DNA from: WHSW01 sp963722175
GTDB lineage: Bacteria; Actinomycetota; Thermoleophilia; Solirubrobacterales; 70-9
Assembly: GCA_963722175.1 (NCBI GenBank)
Contig: CAVRKA010000005.1
Span: 62,001 to 126,000 of the forward strand
Length of the DNA: 64,000 nucleotides
Direction of reading: 5' to 3'
Shown one piece after another: positions 8,500 to 18,464 of this stretch. A program made the translations under genes and the position numbers. How positions within the stretch are numbered: position 1 is the stretch's first letter; every line of letters begins with the position of its first letter. The notes below the pieces were generated by a model. The model was not told the DNA's origin and made no database searches. It worked only from the letters and a program-made list of their open reading frames with translations.

Positions 8500-9684
8500 C
8501 GATCAGCACCTCCACTCCTGGCAGTTCCTTGCCCTCCATCAATTCCAGCGACGCGCCGCCACCCGTCGACAGCCAGTCGACCTCGTCGGCGAGGCCGAAC
8601 GACACCAGCGCCGCCGCCGAGTCGCCGCCGCCGACGACGGTGAACCCGGGCGCCCGGGCGACGGCCTCGGCGACCGCGCGCGTGCCGGCCGCGAACGGCT
8701 CCAGCTCGAAGGCGCCCATCGGGCCGTTCCAGAACACGGTTCCCGCGTCGGCGATCACGCCCGCGTATTCGGCCGCTGTCCGCGGGCCGACGTCGAGGCC
8801 CATCCAGCCGTCGGGCACCGAGATCCCGTCGAGCTCTCGAACCTCGGTCGTCGCGTCGAACTCGCGTCCCAGCACCAGGTCGACCGGCAGGTGCAGCTCG
8901 CAGTCGGCGACCTCCGCCCGCTCGAGCACCCGCTCGGCGAGGCCGACGCCCTCCTCCTCGACCAGCGAATCGCCGGTGTCCAGGCCGCGGGCGCGAAAGA
9001 AGGAGAAGCACATCGCGCCCCCGATCAGGATCGAGTCCGCGGTCTCCAGGAAGCGCTCGATCACGGCGATCTTGTCGGTCACCTTGGCCCCGCCGAGGGC
9101 GACGCAGAGCGGGCGCTCGGGGGCGTCGCGAACCGCGGTCAGCGCCCTCACCTCGCGCTCCAGCAGCAGGCCCGCGTAACCGGGCAGGTGCTGGGCGACC
9201 CCCTCGGTCGTCGCATGGGCGCGGTGCGCGGCCCCAAACGCGTCGTTGACGTAGACGTCGCCGAGTCGCGCCAGGGCGGCCGCAAGCTCGGGGTCGTTCT
9301 TGGTCTCACCCGGCTCGTAGCGCGAGTTCTCCAGCAGCAGGACGTCCCCCGGGCCGAGCCCGCGGCTGTGCTCCTCGACGCTCTCGCCGACCACGTCGGG
9401 CGCCACCTCGACCTCGGTGCCGAGCAGCTCACCCAGCCGCGCGGCGACCGGCGCCATCGAGAGCTCGGGCTCCCGGTCCTCCGGCCGCCCCAGGTGCGAG
9501 ACCAGAACGACGGCGGCACCGCGCTCGCGCAGCAACTCGATCGTCGGCAGGGCCGCACGGATCCGGGTGTCGTCGGCGACCTCGCCACCGCTCAGCGGAA
9601 CGTTGAAGTCGACGCGGGCGAGGACCCGCCTTCCGGCGACCTCCGCGTCGCGCACGCTCGCCTTGTGGAACCGTCCCAGCTCGT

Positions 9685-9688
<4 letters not shown>
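8492..9688 (-). CDS. pgk: Phosphoglycerate kinase
   Basis: A 398-aa monomeric kinase transferring phosphate from 1,3-bisphosphoglycerate to ADP. The substrate motif LARVDFNVPL near residues 23-32, HLGRPE (~63-68), the GGAKVTDKI region and the C-terminal VVGGGDSAAAL nucleotide loop are intact. The start is a TTG at 9688 that overlaps the gap stop (TTGA), consistent with translational coupling; no better in-frame start precedes the DFN motif by a usual distance. The 3' end overlaps tpiA by 8 bp. Confidence 0.97.
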
Positions 9689-10710
<1,022 letters not shown>

Positions 10711-10731
10711 CTGCGCGTTCTCCCTCGTGTC

Positions 10732-11091
10732 TCAGTTGCTCTGTACGGCGATCTCGATCCGATTTCCGTCGGGGTCGCGGAGGTACGCCGAGTAGTAGCT
10801 GCCACCGTACTCAGGCCGCGCCGCGGGCGCGCCGTCGTCGGTGCCACCGGCCCTTACGCCGCCCTCCCAGGCGCCCTTGACAGCGGGGATGCCGCTGGCC
10901 GAGACGCAGATGTGCCCGCCGGCGCCGGTCGAGTTGCCGGCGGAGGCGAAGAAGACCGGGCGCACGATGCCCCAGGCGACCTGCTGCTCGTTGTCGATGT
11001 GGCGCCGCCACCCGAGCGCGCCGAGCACGGCGTCGTAGAAGCGGGCGCTCCGCTCGAGCTCCGTGACATCGACGCTGACGTGGTGGATCAC
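10732..11091 (-). CDS. VOC (glyoxalase/dioxygenase superfamily) protein
   Basis: A 119-aa single-unit VOC protein. IHHVSVDV at the N-terminus supplies the first metal His, GGHICV a second ligand and the terminal NRIEIAV the Glu, so a metal site is likely; YLRDPDGN is the signature of the second beta-alpha module. The substrate is unknown (family members isomerise glyoxal adducts, cleave catechols or inactivate drugs). The GTG at 11091 is preferred because families begin MIHHV and TAGATC lies 6 nt upstream; a TTG at 11097 is the alternative. Position 21 bp before gap suggests cotranscription with glycolysis genes. Confidence 0.78.
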   Translation of the reverse strand: MIHHVSVDVTELERSARFYDAVLGALGWRRHIDNEQQVAWGIVRPVFFASAGNSTGAGGHICVSASGIPAVKGAWEGGVRAGGTDDGAPAARPEYGGSYYSAYLRDPDGNRIEIAVQSN

Positions 11092-11142
11092 GGCCAAGAT
11101 CTAACCAGAGCGAGGGCAGGTAAACGCCCCCGCGCCATCGAT

Positions 11143-11148
11143 TACGCT
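11143..11148 (+). promoter_or_regulatory. -10 element (TANNNT) for the methyltransferase, leaderless start
   Basis: TACGCT ends 7 nt before the ATG at 11156; no ribosome binding site follows. Confidence 0.5.
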
Positions 11149-11155
11149 GCGCCCG

Positions 11156-12094
11156 ATGCCGGACCGGGACCTGTCGCAAGTCTCCCCGGACGAGCTCCGC
11201 GACCGCCTGCGGGCGATCACCGAGGAGGGCCCGGCGTGGTCGCGCCAGACCTACCTCCGCGACGGCGTCTACACGGTCGGCGACCGGCCGCTGGCGACCG
11301 ACTTCCGCCTCCGCTGGCTGCTCCAGCTCGCCTCCGACCTCTGTGACGGCGAGCTCCGCAAGCTCCGCGTACTCGACCTCGGCTGCGAGGAGGGTCACTT
11401 CGCGGTCGAGTTCGCCCGCCACGGCGCCGCGGTCGTCGCCGTCGACGTGCGCGAAGAGCACCTGCGCCGCGCTCGCTTCCTCGCCGACGCGATCGGAGTC
11501 GAGCGCTTCGAGACCGTGCGCGCCGACGTCCGCGATCTCGACCCGACGGCGATCGGCGAGTTCGACCTCGTCCTCTGCCTCGGCCTCCACTACCACCTCG
11601 ATGCCCCCGACCTGTTCGAGTTCTTCGCCAAGCTCGAGCGCCTGTGCCGCTGGGCGCTGGTCCTCTACGGCAACTTCAGCCTCAGCGATCGCGAGGTCAT
11701 CGAGCACGACGGGCGCAGCTACCACGGCGCCCGCGTGTTCGAGCACGCCGAGGCGGCGTCGGAGGACGAGCGCCGGCGCCTGGGGCTCGCCTCGGCCGAC
11801 AACCCACGCAGCTTCTGGCTCACCAAGGCGTCTCTGATCAACCTGCTCGCCGACTCGGGGTTCAGCTCGGTCGGCGAGCAACTCTTCCCCCGTGGCGAGG
11901 TCTGGCACGCCGACCGGGTGACGCTGTTGGCGCTGAAGGGCGCCGAGCCCGAGGTCGAGGGGATGCCCGGGGCCCGCGGAGCGCCACGGCCGCGCTGGCC
12001 CGAGCACGAGCGAGCCGCACGCGAGCCGGCCTACACGCTCCGGGCGCGGTTGAAGGCGAAGCTCACCCGGACTAAACCGAGGGGCCGCCTCTGA
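11156..12094 (+). CDS. Class I SAM-dependent methyltransferase
   Basis: A 312-aa Rossmann-fold methyltransferase. Motif I is LDLGCEEGHFAVEFA (~79-93) and VVAVDVREEHL gives the acidic residue for the SAM ribose. DLVLCLGLHYHL (~142-153) is the post-II/motif IV region; such methyltransferases act on small molecules or sugars. A basic tail rich in Arg/Lys follows the domain. It is transcribed alone, between the divergent VOC-glycolysis operon and the convergent ABC exporter, and is followed by a hairpin. The substrate cannot be predicted. Confidence 0.8.
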   Translation: MPDRDLSQVSPDELRDRLRAITEEGPAWSRQTYLRDGVYTVGDRPLATDFRLRWLLQLASDLCDGELRKLRVLDLGCEEGHFAVEFARHGAAVVAVDVREEHLRRARFLADAIGVERFETVRADVRDLDPTAIGEFDLVLCLGLHYHLDAPDLFEFFAKLERLCRWALVLYGNFSLSDREVIEHDGRSYHGARVFEHAEAASEDERRRLGLASADNPRSFWLTKASLINLLADSGFSSVGEQLFPRGEVWHADRVTLLALKGAEPEVEGMPGARGAPRPRWPEHERAAREPAYTLRARLKAKLTRTKPRGRL

Positions 12095-12098
12095 TCCC

Positions 12099-12147
12099 AT
12101 CGAGTGGAGGATTGAGCCGCTATTACCAGCTCAACCCCGCACTCGAT
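12099..12147. terminator. Bidirectional hairpin between methyltransferase and ABC permease
   Basis: Arms ATCGAGTG (12099-12106) and CACTCGAT (12140-12147) pair perfectly and enclose a second near-perfect pairing, GGATTGAG with CTCAACCC. It lies between converging genes. Confidence 0.55.
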
Positions 12148-12158
12148 TACCAACGCGG

Positions 12159-12932
12159 CTAGTCGCGCCAGGGGGTCCAGCGGAAGTAGCGGATCGAGAG
12201 GACGAGGCCGAGCACGCCCCACGCCGCGACGATGCCCAGGTCGGCCCACTCGAAGCCGCCCCCGGTCGTCGCCGGGTTCCAGGAGGCGAAGAAGGCCTCG
12301 AAGAAATGCCGGATCGGGAAGATCTCCGAGATCCGGAGCACCGAGTCGGGCACCTCAGTCTCTGGAATCAGGACTCCCGACAGGAAGTAGAGCGGGAAGA
12401 TGATGACGTTGGTGACCGCCGGCGCAGCGTCCTCCGACGGGATGATCGCCGTGAGGGCGACCCCGAGCGCGCAGAAGCTCGCGGCGCCGACCGCCAAGGT
12501 GACGAGGATGGCCGGCACGTGCTCCCAGGGAATGTCGACGCCGTAGAGGAGCCGCCCGATCCCGGGGACGACGATCAGCATCAACAGCGAGATCACGATC
12601 GCGTTGCCGATCCGCCCCGCAAAGAAGATCCACGACGGCATCGGCGTGCCCCGGCCTCGCTTGAGGATCCCGTTCTCCCGCTCGCCCGTCAGCCTGATCG
12701 CGACGCTCTGCATGGTCGCCGAGACGATCGCCAGCGTCAGAATCGCCGGGACGTAGTAGGTGGTCGTCGCGAGGTTGCCGAGCTCCTCCAGCGTGTCGTC
12801 GCCGAAGATGAGCTCGAAGATGAGGAGGAACATCAACGGGAACGCGACCGTGAAGAAGACCGCCGCCGGGTTGCGCCAGAAGGTCTTCTGGTCGTAGCGG
12901 AACTGATGGATGGCCAGCGCCGCCCCGGTCAT
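12159..12932 (-). CDS. ABC-2 type transporter permease
   Basis: A 257-aa membrane subunit of an exporter, partner of the ATPase encoded directly upstream (4-bp overlap). Six hydrophobic segments are visible (near 22-42, 60-80, 107-127, 138-162, 170-188 and 226-246), and IIPSEDAAPAVTN with YFLSGVLIP is typical of the ABC-2 (DrrB/NodJ-like) family. The LTGERENGILKR loop between the second and third segments is the coupling region. The cargo is unknown; relatives export antibiotics, lipids or polysaccharides. Confidence 0.9.
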   Translation of the reverse strand: MTGAALAIHQFRYDQKTFWRNPAAVFFTVAFPLMFLLIFELIFGDDTLEELGNLATTTYYVPAILTLAIVSATMQSVAIRLTGERENGILKRGRGTPMPSWIFFAGRIGNAIVISLLMLIVVPGIGRLLYGVDIPWEHVPAILVTLAVGAASFCALGVALTAIIPSEDAAPAVTNVIIFPLYFLSGVLIPETEVPDSVLRISEIFPIRHFFEAFFASWNPATTGGGFEWADLGIVAAWGVLGLVLSIRYFRWTPWRD

Positions 12933-13834
12933 TCACTCACCCGGTCGGTCAGCTCGAGATAGATCTCCTCGAGGCTGGGCGTGCCGACGGTGAGGCCCGT
13001 GAGCTCGTGGCCCTCGCGCGTCGCCCAGGCCGTCAGCTCGCCCAGCGCCTTCACCGGCTCGGTCGTGCGGGCGACCAGGAAGCGCCCGTCGCGGACCGCG
13101 CTCGCGCCCGCCAGCGGCACCGCGGCGGGATCGATGCCGTCGGCGATGAAGCGGATCTCGGTGGTCGACGCTTCCCGGCCGAGCTTGTTCGGCGGGCCCT
13201 CGGCGACGATCCGCCCGCCGACGATGATCGCGACACGGTCGGCCAGCACCTGGGCCTCGTCCATGTAGTGGGTGGTCAGGAAAGTGGTCTTGCCCAGCTC
13301 CTGAAGGCCCGCGATCACATCCCACATCTGGCGGCGGGCCGAGGGGTCGAAGCCTGTGGTCGGCTCGTCGAGGAAGAGCAGGTCGGGATCGCCGATCAGC
13401 GCGACCGCGACGTCCAGGCGGCGCAGCTGGCCCCCGGACAGCGTGCCGGCGCGACTGTGCGCCTTGGCATCGAGGCCGACGTGGGCGATCGTTTCGTCGA
13501 TCGACGACGGCTCGCTGTAGTAGCCGGCGTAGAGCGCGAGCGTCTCGCGCACGGTGAGCTCCGGGCGCATCCGGCATTGCTGCAGGACGATCCCGACCCG
13601 CTCGCGCCAGGCGCGGGTGGGCGCGCCGGGGTCGATCCCGAGCACGCTGATGTCGCCGCCACTGCGCTCGCGGTAGCCCTCCAGCATCTCGACGGTGGTC
13701 GTCTTGCCGGCGCCGTTCGGGCCGAGGAAGGCGAAGATCTCGCCCTCGGCAACCTCGAGGTCGATGCCGCGCACCGCGTCGACGTCCCCGTACGCCTTGC
13801 GGAGCCCGGACGCGTGGATCACAGGCGCCGGCAT
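12929..13834 (-). CDS. ABC transporter ATP-binding protein (DrrA-like)
   Basis: A 301-aa ATPase that energises the ABC-2 permease. Walker A GPNGAGKTT (~38-46), the LSGGQLRR signature (~136-143), Walker B LLFLDEPTTGFDP (~156-168) and the switch His in TTHYMDEA are intact. The C-terminal ~80 residues form the accessory domain found in drug/lipid exporter ATPases. The ATG at 13834 has TAGCAT 9 nt upstream, so the pair likely forms its own bicistronic unit separated from fkbM by a hairpin. Confidence 0.93.
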   Translation of the reverse strand: MPAPVIHASGLRKAYGDVDAVRGIDLEVAEGEIFAFLGPNGAGKTTTVEMLEGYRERSGGDISVLGIDPGAPTRAWRERVGIVLQQCRMRPELTVRETLALYAGYYSEPSSIDETIAHVGLDAKAHSRAGTLSGGQLRRLDVAVALIGDPDLLFLDEPTTGFDPSARRQMWDVIAGLQELGKTTFLTTHYMDEAQVLADRVAIIVGGRIVAEGPPNKLGREASTTEIRFIADGIDPAAVPLAGASAVRDGRFLVARTTEPVKALGELTAWATREGHELTGLTVGTPSLEEIYLELTDRVSE

Positions 13835-13846
13835 GGGCGCGTGATG

Positions 13847-13872
13847 CTAGTGGTCGTGGACGGGACCACTAG
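13847..13872 (-). terminator. Hairpin at the end of the uvrC-rapZ-fkbM operon
   Basis: Perfect arms CTAGTGGTC (13847-13855) and GACCACTAG (13864-13872). The second arm includes the fkbM stop codon. It separates this operon from the downstream ABC exporter genes. Confidence 0.5.
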
Positions 13873-14789
13873 TCGGCGAGCCCGGCAACCCCGGGGCTGC
13901 CGGTCGCCGCGGCGCGCAGCTCGGCGCGGGCTTCGAGCGTGCGTCCGATGAAGCGCTCCGCAAGGTCGGCCTGGGTCAAGGCGTAGTCGCGGCACGCCGG
14001 TTCGAGCGCGCCGGCGTCCCCCGCACCCCCGACCCGCCCCCTCCCATCGATCGCCATCAGCACGTAGCCTCGCGATCCAAGGAGCTCGAGCAACTCCTGC
14101 GCGCGCCGGCGCCGAAAGCTCTCGACCTCGGTCCGGCCGTCGCCGACCGGCAGGATCTCGCAGAGGATCAACGGCCGGTCGCGCTCGATCGTTCGAATCA
14201 AGCCGCGAATCGCCTCGAGCTCGCCGCCCTCGAGGTCGAGCTTCAGGATCGCGACCCGCTCGATGTTGGCCGCCTCGAGCGCAGCGTCGCCCTCGACCAT
14301 CGGCACCACGACATGGCCGCGCGCTCCGCGCTCCGCACGGAAGGACTCGAGCACGGTTGCACCCTCGTCGGGCTCGGCCGCACGCAGCAGGCTCACCGGG
14401 CCGCTCCTGTCCCCGAGCGCCGCCGCGATCACGGCGCCGGGCGAGCCATTGGCCGCAACCAGTCGGCGGACGTATTCGGCCGCTCGAATCTGCGGCTCGA
14501 ATCCCACGTAACGACGCCCCGGCTCCAGCACGAGGAGCTTGACCAGGGTCTCGCCGGTGTGAGCTCCACCATCGATGAATGCCCCGGGATACATCGCCAG
14601 TCCGGCCGCGATCGCCGGAAGCAGATGGGGTTCGGTGACATCCGTGTGGCGCAGGCCGAGCTCGCCGGTCACCGGCACCACCACGCGCCTGCCACATAGA
14701 TCGATGCGCAGCTCGAGGTCCAGCTTCGAGAACCGGCGTCTTGCGAGCTGGGCCAGCAGTGCCCGCCGCGCTCGATCGGCGCCGATCAA
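13869..14789 (-). CDS. FkbM-family methyltransferase
   Basis: A 306-aa SAM-dependent O-methyltransferase of the FkbM type, a family that methylates sugars and polyketides. FIDGGAHTGE (~70-79) is motif I, YVGFEPQ supplies the acidic SAM contact, and LKLDLEGGELEAIRG (~163-177) is the FkbM hallmark. The start overlaps the rapZ stop by 4 bp, so it is coupled to a central-metabolism operon. In most actinobacteria the position after rapZ is held by yvcK (a CofD-fold protein) and whiA; neither is here. The substrate is unknown. Confidence 0.85.
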   Translation of the reverse strand: MIGADRARRALLAQLARRRFSKLDLELRIDLCGRRVVVPVTGELGLRHTDVTEPHLLPAIAAGLAMYPGAFIDGGAHTGETLVKLLVLEPGRRYVGFEPQIRAAEYVRRLVAANGSPGAVIAAALGDRSGPVSLLRAAEPDEGATVLESFRAERGARGHVVVPMVEGDAALEAANIERVAILKLDLEGGELEAIRGLIRTIERDRPLILCEILPVGDGRTEVESFRRRRAQELLELLGSRGYVLMAIDGRGRVGGAGDAGALEPACRDYALTQADLAERFIGRTLEARAELRAAATGSPGVAGLAD

Positions 14790-15688
14790 CCGAGCTCCAC
14801 GTCGCGGTGGACGACCCGCGGAACGACGTCGTCGCGGGACGCGACGTGGCGGGCGATCCGCTCGGCGACGGTGACCGAGCGGTGGCGCCCGCCGGTGCAG
14901 CCGATCGCGATCGTCAGGTGGGTCTTGCCCTCGGCGACGTAGGCGGGGAGCAGGAAGTCGAGCAGCGGCAGCAACCGCCGGTAGTACTCGCTCGCCAGCT
15001 CGCCCGCCTCGACGTGCTCGACGACCGCGGCGTCGCGGCCGGTCAGCGGTCTCAGGTCCTCGCGGTAGTGGGGATTGGGCAGGAAGCGCACGTCGAGGAC
15101 CATGTCCGCGTCGCGCGGCGGCCCGTTCTTGAACCCGAAGGTGAGCAGCGTCAGCGCGAGCTTCGCGCTCGAGCCGGGCGCCAGCAGGTCGGTGGCGATC
15201 TTGCGACGCAGCATCGCGCCGGTGAGGCCGGTCGAGTCGACGACGACGTCGGCCCGCTCCCGCAGCGCCCCGAGCACCGCGCGCTCGGCCTGGATGCCCT
15301 CGAGGATGCGGCCGTCGGGCGCCATCGGGTGACGGCGGCGGGTCTCCTTGAACCGGTTGACGAGCGTCTCGTCGCTCGCCTCGAGAAAGACGAGGACCGG
15401 CGCGAGGCCCTCGGACCGCAGCTCGTCGAGGACCGCGAGCAGGTCGTCGAAGTACTCGCCGCCGCGCACGTCGGTGACCACCGCGGCGCGGCGGACCGAG
15501 CTCTGACCGCGCGCGAACAGCTCCCCGAGCGAGGCGATCAGCCGCGGCGGCAGGTTGTCGACGCAGAAGTAGCCGGAGTCCTCGAAGGCGGCGATCGCCT
15601 CGGACTTGCCGGCGCCCGAGTAGCCGGTGATCACGAACAGCTCGACCTCGTCGCCGAACAGGTGCCCGCCGCGGTCCAAGCCGCTCAT
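14786..15688 (-). CDS. rapZ: RapZ/YvcJ-type nucleotide-binding protein
   Basis: A 300-aa protein of the RapZ family, an RNase adapter and GlcN6P sensor in E. coli and a GTPase/ATPase-like regulator (YvcJ) in Bacillus. The P-loop GYSGAGKSEA (~17-26), a Walker-B-like region around VVTDVRGG and the C-terminal GCTGGRHRSV signature (~276-285) are intact. The N-terminus has a short extension before the P-loop. It overlaps uvrC upstream and fkbM downstream by 4 bp each. The role in actinobacteria is not settled. Confidence 0.93.
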   Translation of the reverse strand: MSGLDRGGHLFGDEVELFVITGYSGAGKSEAIAAFEDSGYFCVDNLPPRLIASLGELFARGQSSVRRAAVVTDVRGGEYFDDLLAVLDELRSEGLAPVLVFLEASDETLVNRFKETRRRHPMAPDGRILEGIQAERAVLGALRERADVVVDSTGLTGAMLRRKIATDLLAPGSSAKLALTLLTFGFKNGPPRDADMVLDVRFLPNPHYREDLRPLTGRDAAVVEHVEAGELASEYYRRLLPLLDFLLPAYVAEGKTHLTIAIGCTGGRHRSVTVAERIARHVASRDDVVPRVVHRDVELG

Positions 15689-17544
15689 CCGGCCCGGTTG
15701 AGCTGGTAGTGGATCTCGCGGGCGAGCTTGCCGGGGATCCCAGGCACCGCCTCGAGCTCCTCGCGCGAGGCCGCGACCAGGCGCTCGGGCGAACCGAAAT
15801 GCTCGAGCAGCGCCCGCTTGCGCTTCGGGCCGACGCCGCGGAGCTCGTCGAGCAGCGAGCCGGTCATCGCCTTGCCGCGCCGGCTGCGGTGGTGGTCGAG
15901 CGCGAACCGGTGGGCCTCGTCGCGGACCCGCTGCAGCAGCTGCAGGCCCTCGGAATCGGGCGGGATCTCGAGCGGCTCGGAGCGGCCCGGCACGTAGACC
16001 TGCTCGAGCCGCTTCGCGAGCCCGATCACCGCCGTGCCGCGCTCGACGAGCGGCGCGAGGACCTTCATCCCCGACGACAGCTGGCCCTTGCCGCCGTCGA
16101 TCACGATCAGGTCCGGCACCGAGGCGAAGCTCTCGTCGCGCTCGGCGTCGTGCGGAGAGCGATCGGACTGCTCGAGCAGCTGCGAGACCCGGCGCGAGAG
16201 CACCTCCTCCATCGACGCGAAGTCGTCGGGACCCAACCCCCGGTCCCCGCGAATGCGAAACCGGCGGTAGTCGGCCTTGCGGGGCGCACCGCCCTGGAAG
16301 ACGACCATCGAGGCAACGGTGTGCTCGCCGCCGATGTTGGAGATGTCGTAGCCCTCGATCCGGACCGGGAGCGCGTCGAGGCGGAGCGCGTCCTGCAGCG
16401 ACGAAAGCGCATCGACGCGCTGGGAGCGGCGGCGCTCCTGGCGCAGCTTGTCCTGGGCGAGCGCGAGGGTCGCGTTGCGCTCGGCGAGCTCGCGCAGGCG
16501 ACGCTTCGAGCCGCGCTCGGCGACCCTGACCTCGACCGGACCGCCACGCTGCGAGGAGAGCGCTTCGGCGAGCAGCGACGCCCGTTCGCGCAGCGCCGGG
16601 CCGGCGACGATCAGCCGCGGGATCGAGGGGGCCGCCGAGTAGTACTGGGCGAGGAACTCCTCGGTCACCTCGGCCTCGTCCGCCTCGGACTCGTTCGCGA
16701 GGTAGAAGCTGTGGCGCTCGGCGAGCGCGCCGTCGCGGACCTGGAAGACCTGGGCGTTGGCCTCCACGCCCTCGATCGCGACCGCGACCAGGTCGGCGGA
16801 GTCGAGCTGCTCGTCGGCGACCGAGCGCCGCTCCATCAGCGAGCGCACCGCCTCGAGCCGGTCGCGGAGGACCGCGGCGCGCTCGAACTCCTCCTCGGCG
16901 GCGGCCTCCGCCATCTTCCGCTCGAGGTCGCGCTCGACGTCACGGTAGCGGCCGGAGAGGAAGTCGACGATCGCGTCGATCCCGCGCCGGTACTCGTCGC
17001 GGTCGACGTAACCGACGCAGGGCGCCCCGCAGCGCTTGATGTAGTAGTCGAGGCAGGGGACGCCCGAGCGGCGCCCGGGCTCCGGTCCCTCGCAGGTGCG
17101 GTACTGGAACAGCCGCCCGAGCAGGTCGAGCGTCTCGCGGACCCGCTTCGCCGACGAGTAGGGCCCGAAGTAGATCCGCGACGAGCGGTGGCGCTCGCGG
17201 GTGAAGTAGGCGCGCGGGAACTCCTCGTCGAGGCTGATCCCGATGTACGGATAGGACTTGTCGTCGCGCAGGCGGATGTTGAACCGAGGCCGATGGCGCT
17301 TGATGAACTGCTGCTCGGCGAGCAACGCCTCGGCCTCCGTCTCGGTGACCAGGAAGTCGATCGCGGCGATCTGGTCCACGAAGCCGTAGCTGCCACGTGA
17401 GGTCTTGCCCGAGAAGTGGCCCGCGACCCGCTTGCGGATCGAGGTCGCCTTGCCCACGTACATGACCTTGCCCTCAGCGTCGGAGAACAGGTAGACGCCC
17501 GGCTGGTCCGGGAGCTTGCGGCGCTGCTCGTCGATGTCGGCCAT
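15685..17544 (-). CDS. uvrC: Excinuclease ABC subunit C
   Basis: A 619-aa nuclease of nucleotide excision repair that makes both incisions around a UvrAB-bound lesion. Domains in order: GIY-YIG (~10-95, with GVYLF and VMYVGKA), UVR domain for UvrB contact (~200-235), RNase H-like 3' nuclease domain (VRIEGYDISNIGG, ~395-407) and a tandem HhH end (LRGVGPKRKRALL). The ATG at 17544 is preferred: a TANNNT -10 element sits 8 nt upstream and overlaps the possible TTG at 17553. It heads the uvrC-rapZ-fkbM operon. Confidence 0.96.
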   Translation of the reverse strand: MADIDEQRRKLPDQPGVYLFSDAEGKVMYVGKATSIRKRVAGHFSGKTSRGSYGFVDQIAAIDFLVTETEAEALLAEQQFIKRHRPRFNIRLRDDKSYPYIGISLDEEFPRAYFTRERHRSSRIYFGPYSSAKRVRETLDLLGRLFQYRTCEGPEPGRRSGVPCLDYYIKRCGAPCVGYVDRDEYRRGIDAIVDFLSGRYRDVERDLERKMAEAAAEEEFERAAVLRDRLEAVRSLMERRSVADEQLDSADLVAVAIEGVEANAQVFQVRDGALAERHSFYLANESEADEAEVTEEFLAQYYSAAPSIPRLIVAGPALRERASLLAEALSSQRGGPVEVRVAERGSKRRLRELAERNATLALAQDKLRQERRRSQRVDALSSLQDALRLDALPVRIEGYDISNIGGEHTVASMVVFQGGAPRKADYRRFRIRGDRGLGPDDFASMEEVLSRRVSQLLEQSDRSPHDAERDESFASVPDLIVIDGGKGQLSSGMKVLAPLVERGTAVIGLAKRLEQVYVPGRSEPLEIPPDSEGLQLLQRVRDEAHRFALDHHRSRRGKAMTGSLLDELRGVGPKRKRALLEHFGSPERLVAASREELEAVPGIPGKLAREIHYQLNRAG

Positions 17545-17552
17545 CGCCGTCA

Positions 17553-17558
17553 AAGATA
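17553..17558 (-). promoter_or_regulatory. -10 element (TANNNT) for uvrC, leaderless start
   Basis: TATCTT on the minus strand ends 8 nt before the ATG at 17544, which argues against initiation at the upstream TTG. Confidence 0.5.
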
Positions 17559-17643
17559 GGCCAGCGCCCAGCGGGCGCCGAAACCCCTTGCATTAGCGGA
17601 AATCGAGTGTGGGGTCGGCGCCAAACCTCGTCTCGGGGGTCCC

Positions 17644-18422
17644 ATTTCGGGTCGGATCAGCACCCACATCCGCGACAACCTGCTCGGCCTCATCGCGATC
17701 TACCTCGCGCTGGGCGGGATCGGGGTCGCCAGCCACGGCGCGCCGAACTCGATCGACTCCGCCGACATCATCAACGGCGAGGTGAAGACGGCCGACATCG
17801 CGCCCCAACAGGTGAGGACGGGCGACGTCGCGCGCGACACCGGGCCGAACGCGCTCACCGGCACCAACATCGCCGCGGACACGATCACCGACGCCGATAT
17901 CGCGGCCGCAGCGCAGTTCAATGGCGCCGCTGCGGGCGGCGATCTGCAGGACAGCTACCCGGCCCCCACCCTGGCCCCGGGCGCGGTCAGCGGCGGGGCA
18001 GGAGGTGAGGTCGCCGACGACACGATCACCGGCGCCGACGTGGACGAGTCGACCCTGAGCGGCACCCCGCCAACCGGGACGGCCGGCGGTGACCTGGCCG
18101 GCAGTTACCCGAACCCGACGATCGCGGCCGGCGCGGTCGGTTCGGCGGCCGTCGGCGACGGCTCGCTGACCGCGGCAGACCTCGGGACCGGCTCGGTCGC
18201 ATCTGACGAGGTGGCTTCGAACTCGCTGACCGCCGCCGATGTCGCGGACACCTCGTCGCTAACCGGGGCTGGCAGGAATCGCTCGCGATGCAGGCGCTCA
18301 CCGGCGTCCTCCCGGCGGGATCACATCTTTTCGAGTTCAACTGCCACGACCAGGACACCAGCGACTACAACAGCGACATCGACGACGCCTGCATCTCGGC
18401 GATCGTGATCGGCTCGGGCTGA
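17644..18422 (+). pseudogene. Degenerate secreted repeat protein (frameshifted, no standard start)
   Basis: From ATT at 17644 the frame reads a membrane-like N-terminus (HIRDNLLGLIAIYLALGG) followed by SADIINGEVKTADI and repeated motifs such as TITDADI, GGDLAGSYPNPTIA and SLTAADL, as in surface repeat proteins of Solirubrobacterales. No ATG, GTG or TTG opens this frame before the hydrophobic segment; a GTG at 17782 would remove it. Near 18267 the sense moves to another frame, which reads GWQESLAMQALTGVLPAGSH and ends SAIVIGSG at a TGA (18420-18422). An internal deletion or indel plus a lost start make this most likely a pseudogene; sequencing error is the alternative. Confidence 0.65.
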
Positions 18423-18429
18423 CGACCCT

Positions 18430-18435
18430 TAGGCT
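18430..18435 (+). promoter_or_regulatory. Possible -10 element for the crotonase gene
   Basis: TAGGCT lies 29 nt before the ATG at 18465. Unlike the leaderless genes, this one has a Shine-Dalgarno (AGGAG, 18454-18458). Confidence 0.35.
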
Positions 18436-18464
18436 GCACCGGTCCCCGACCGCAGGAGCAGCCG

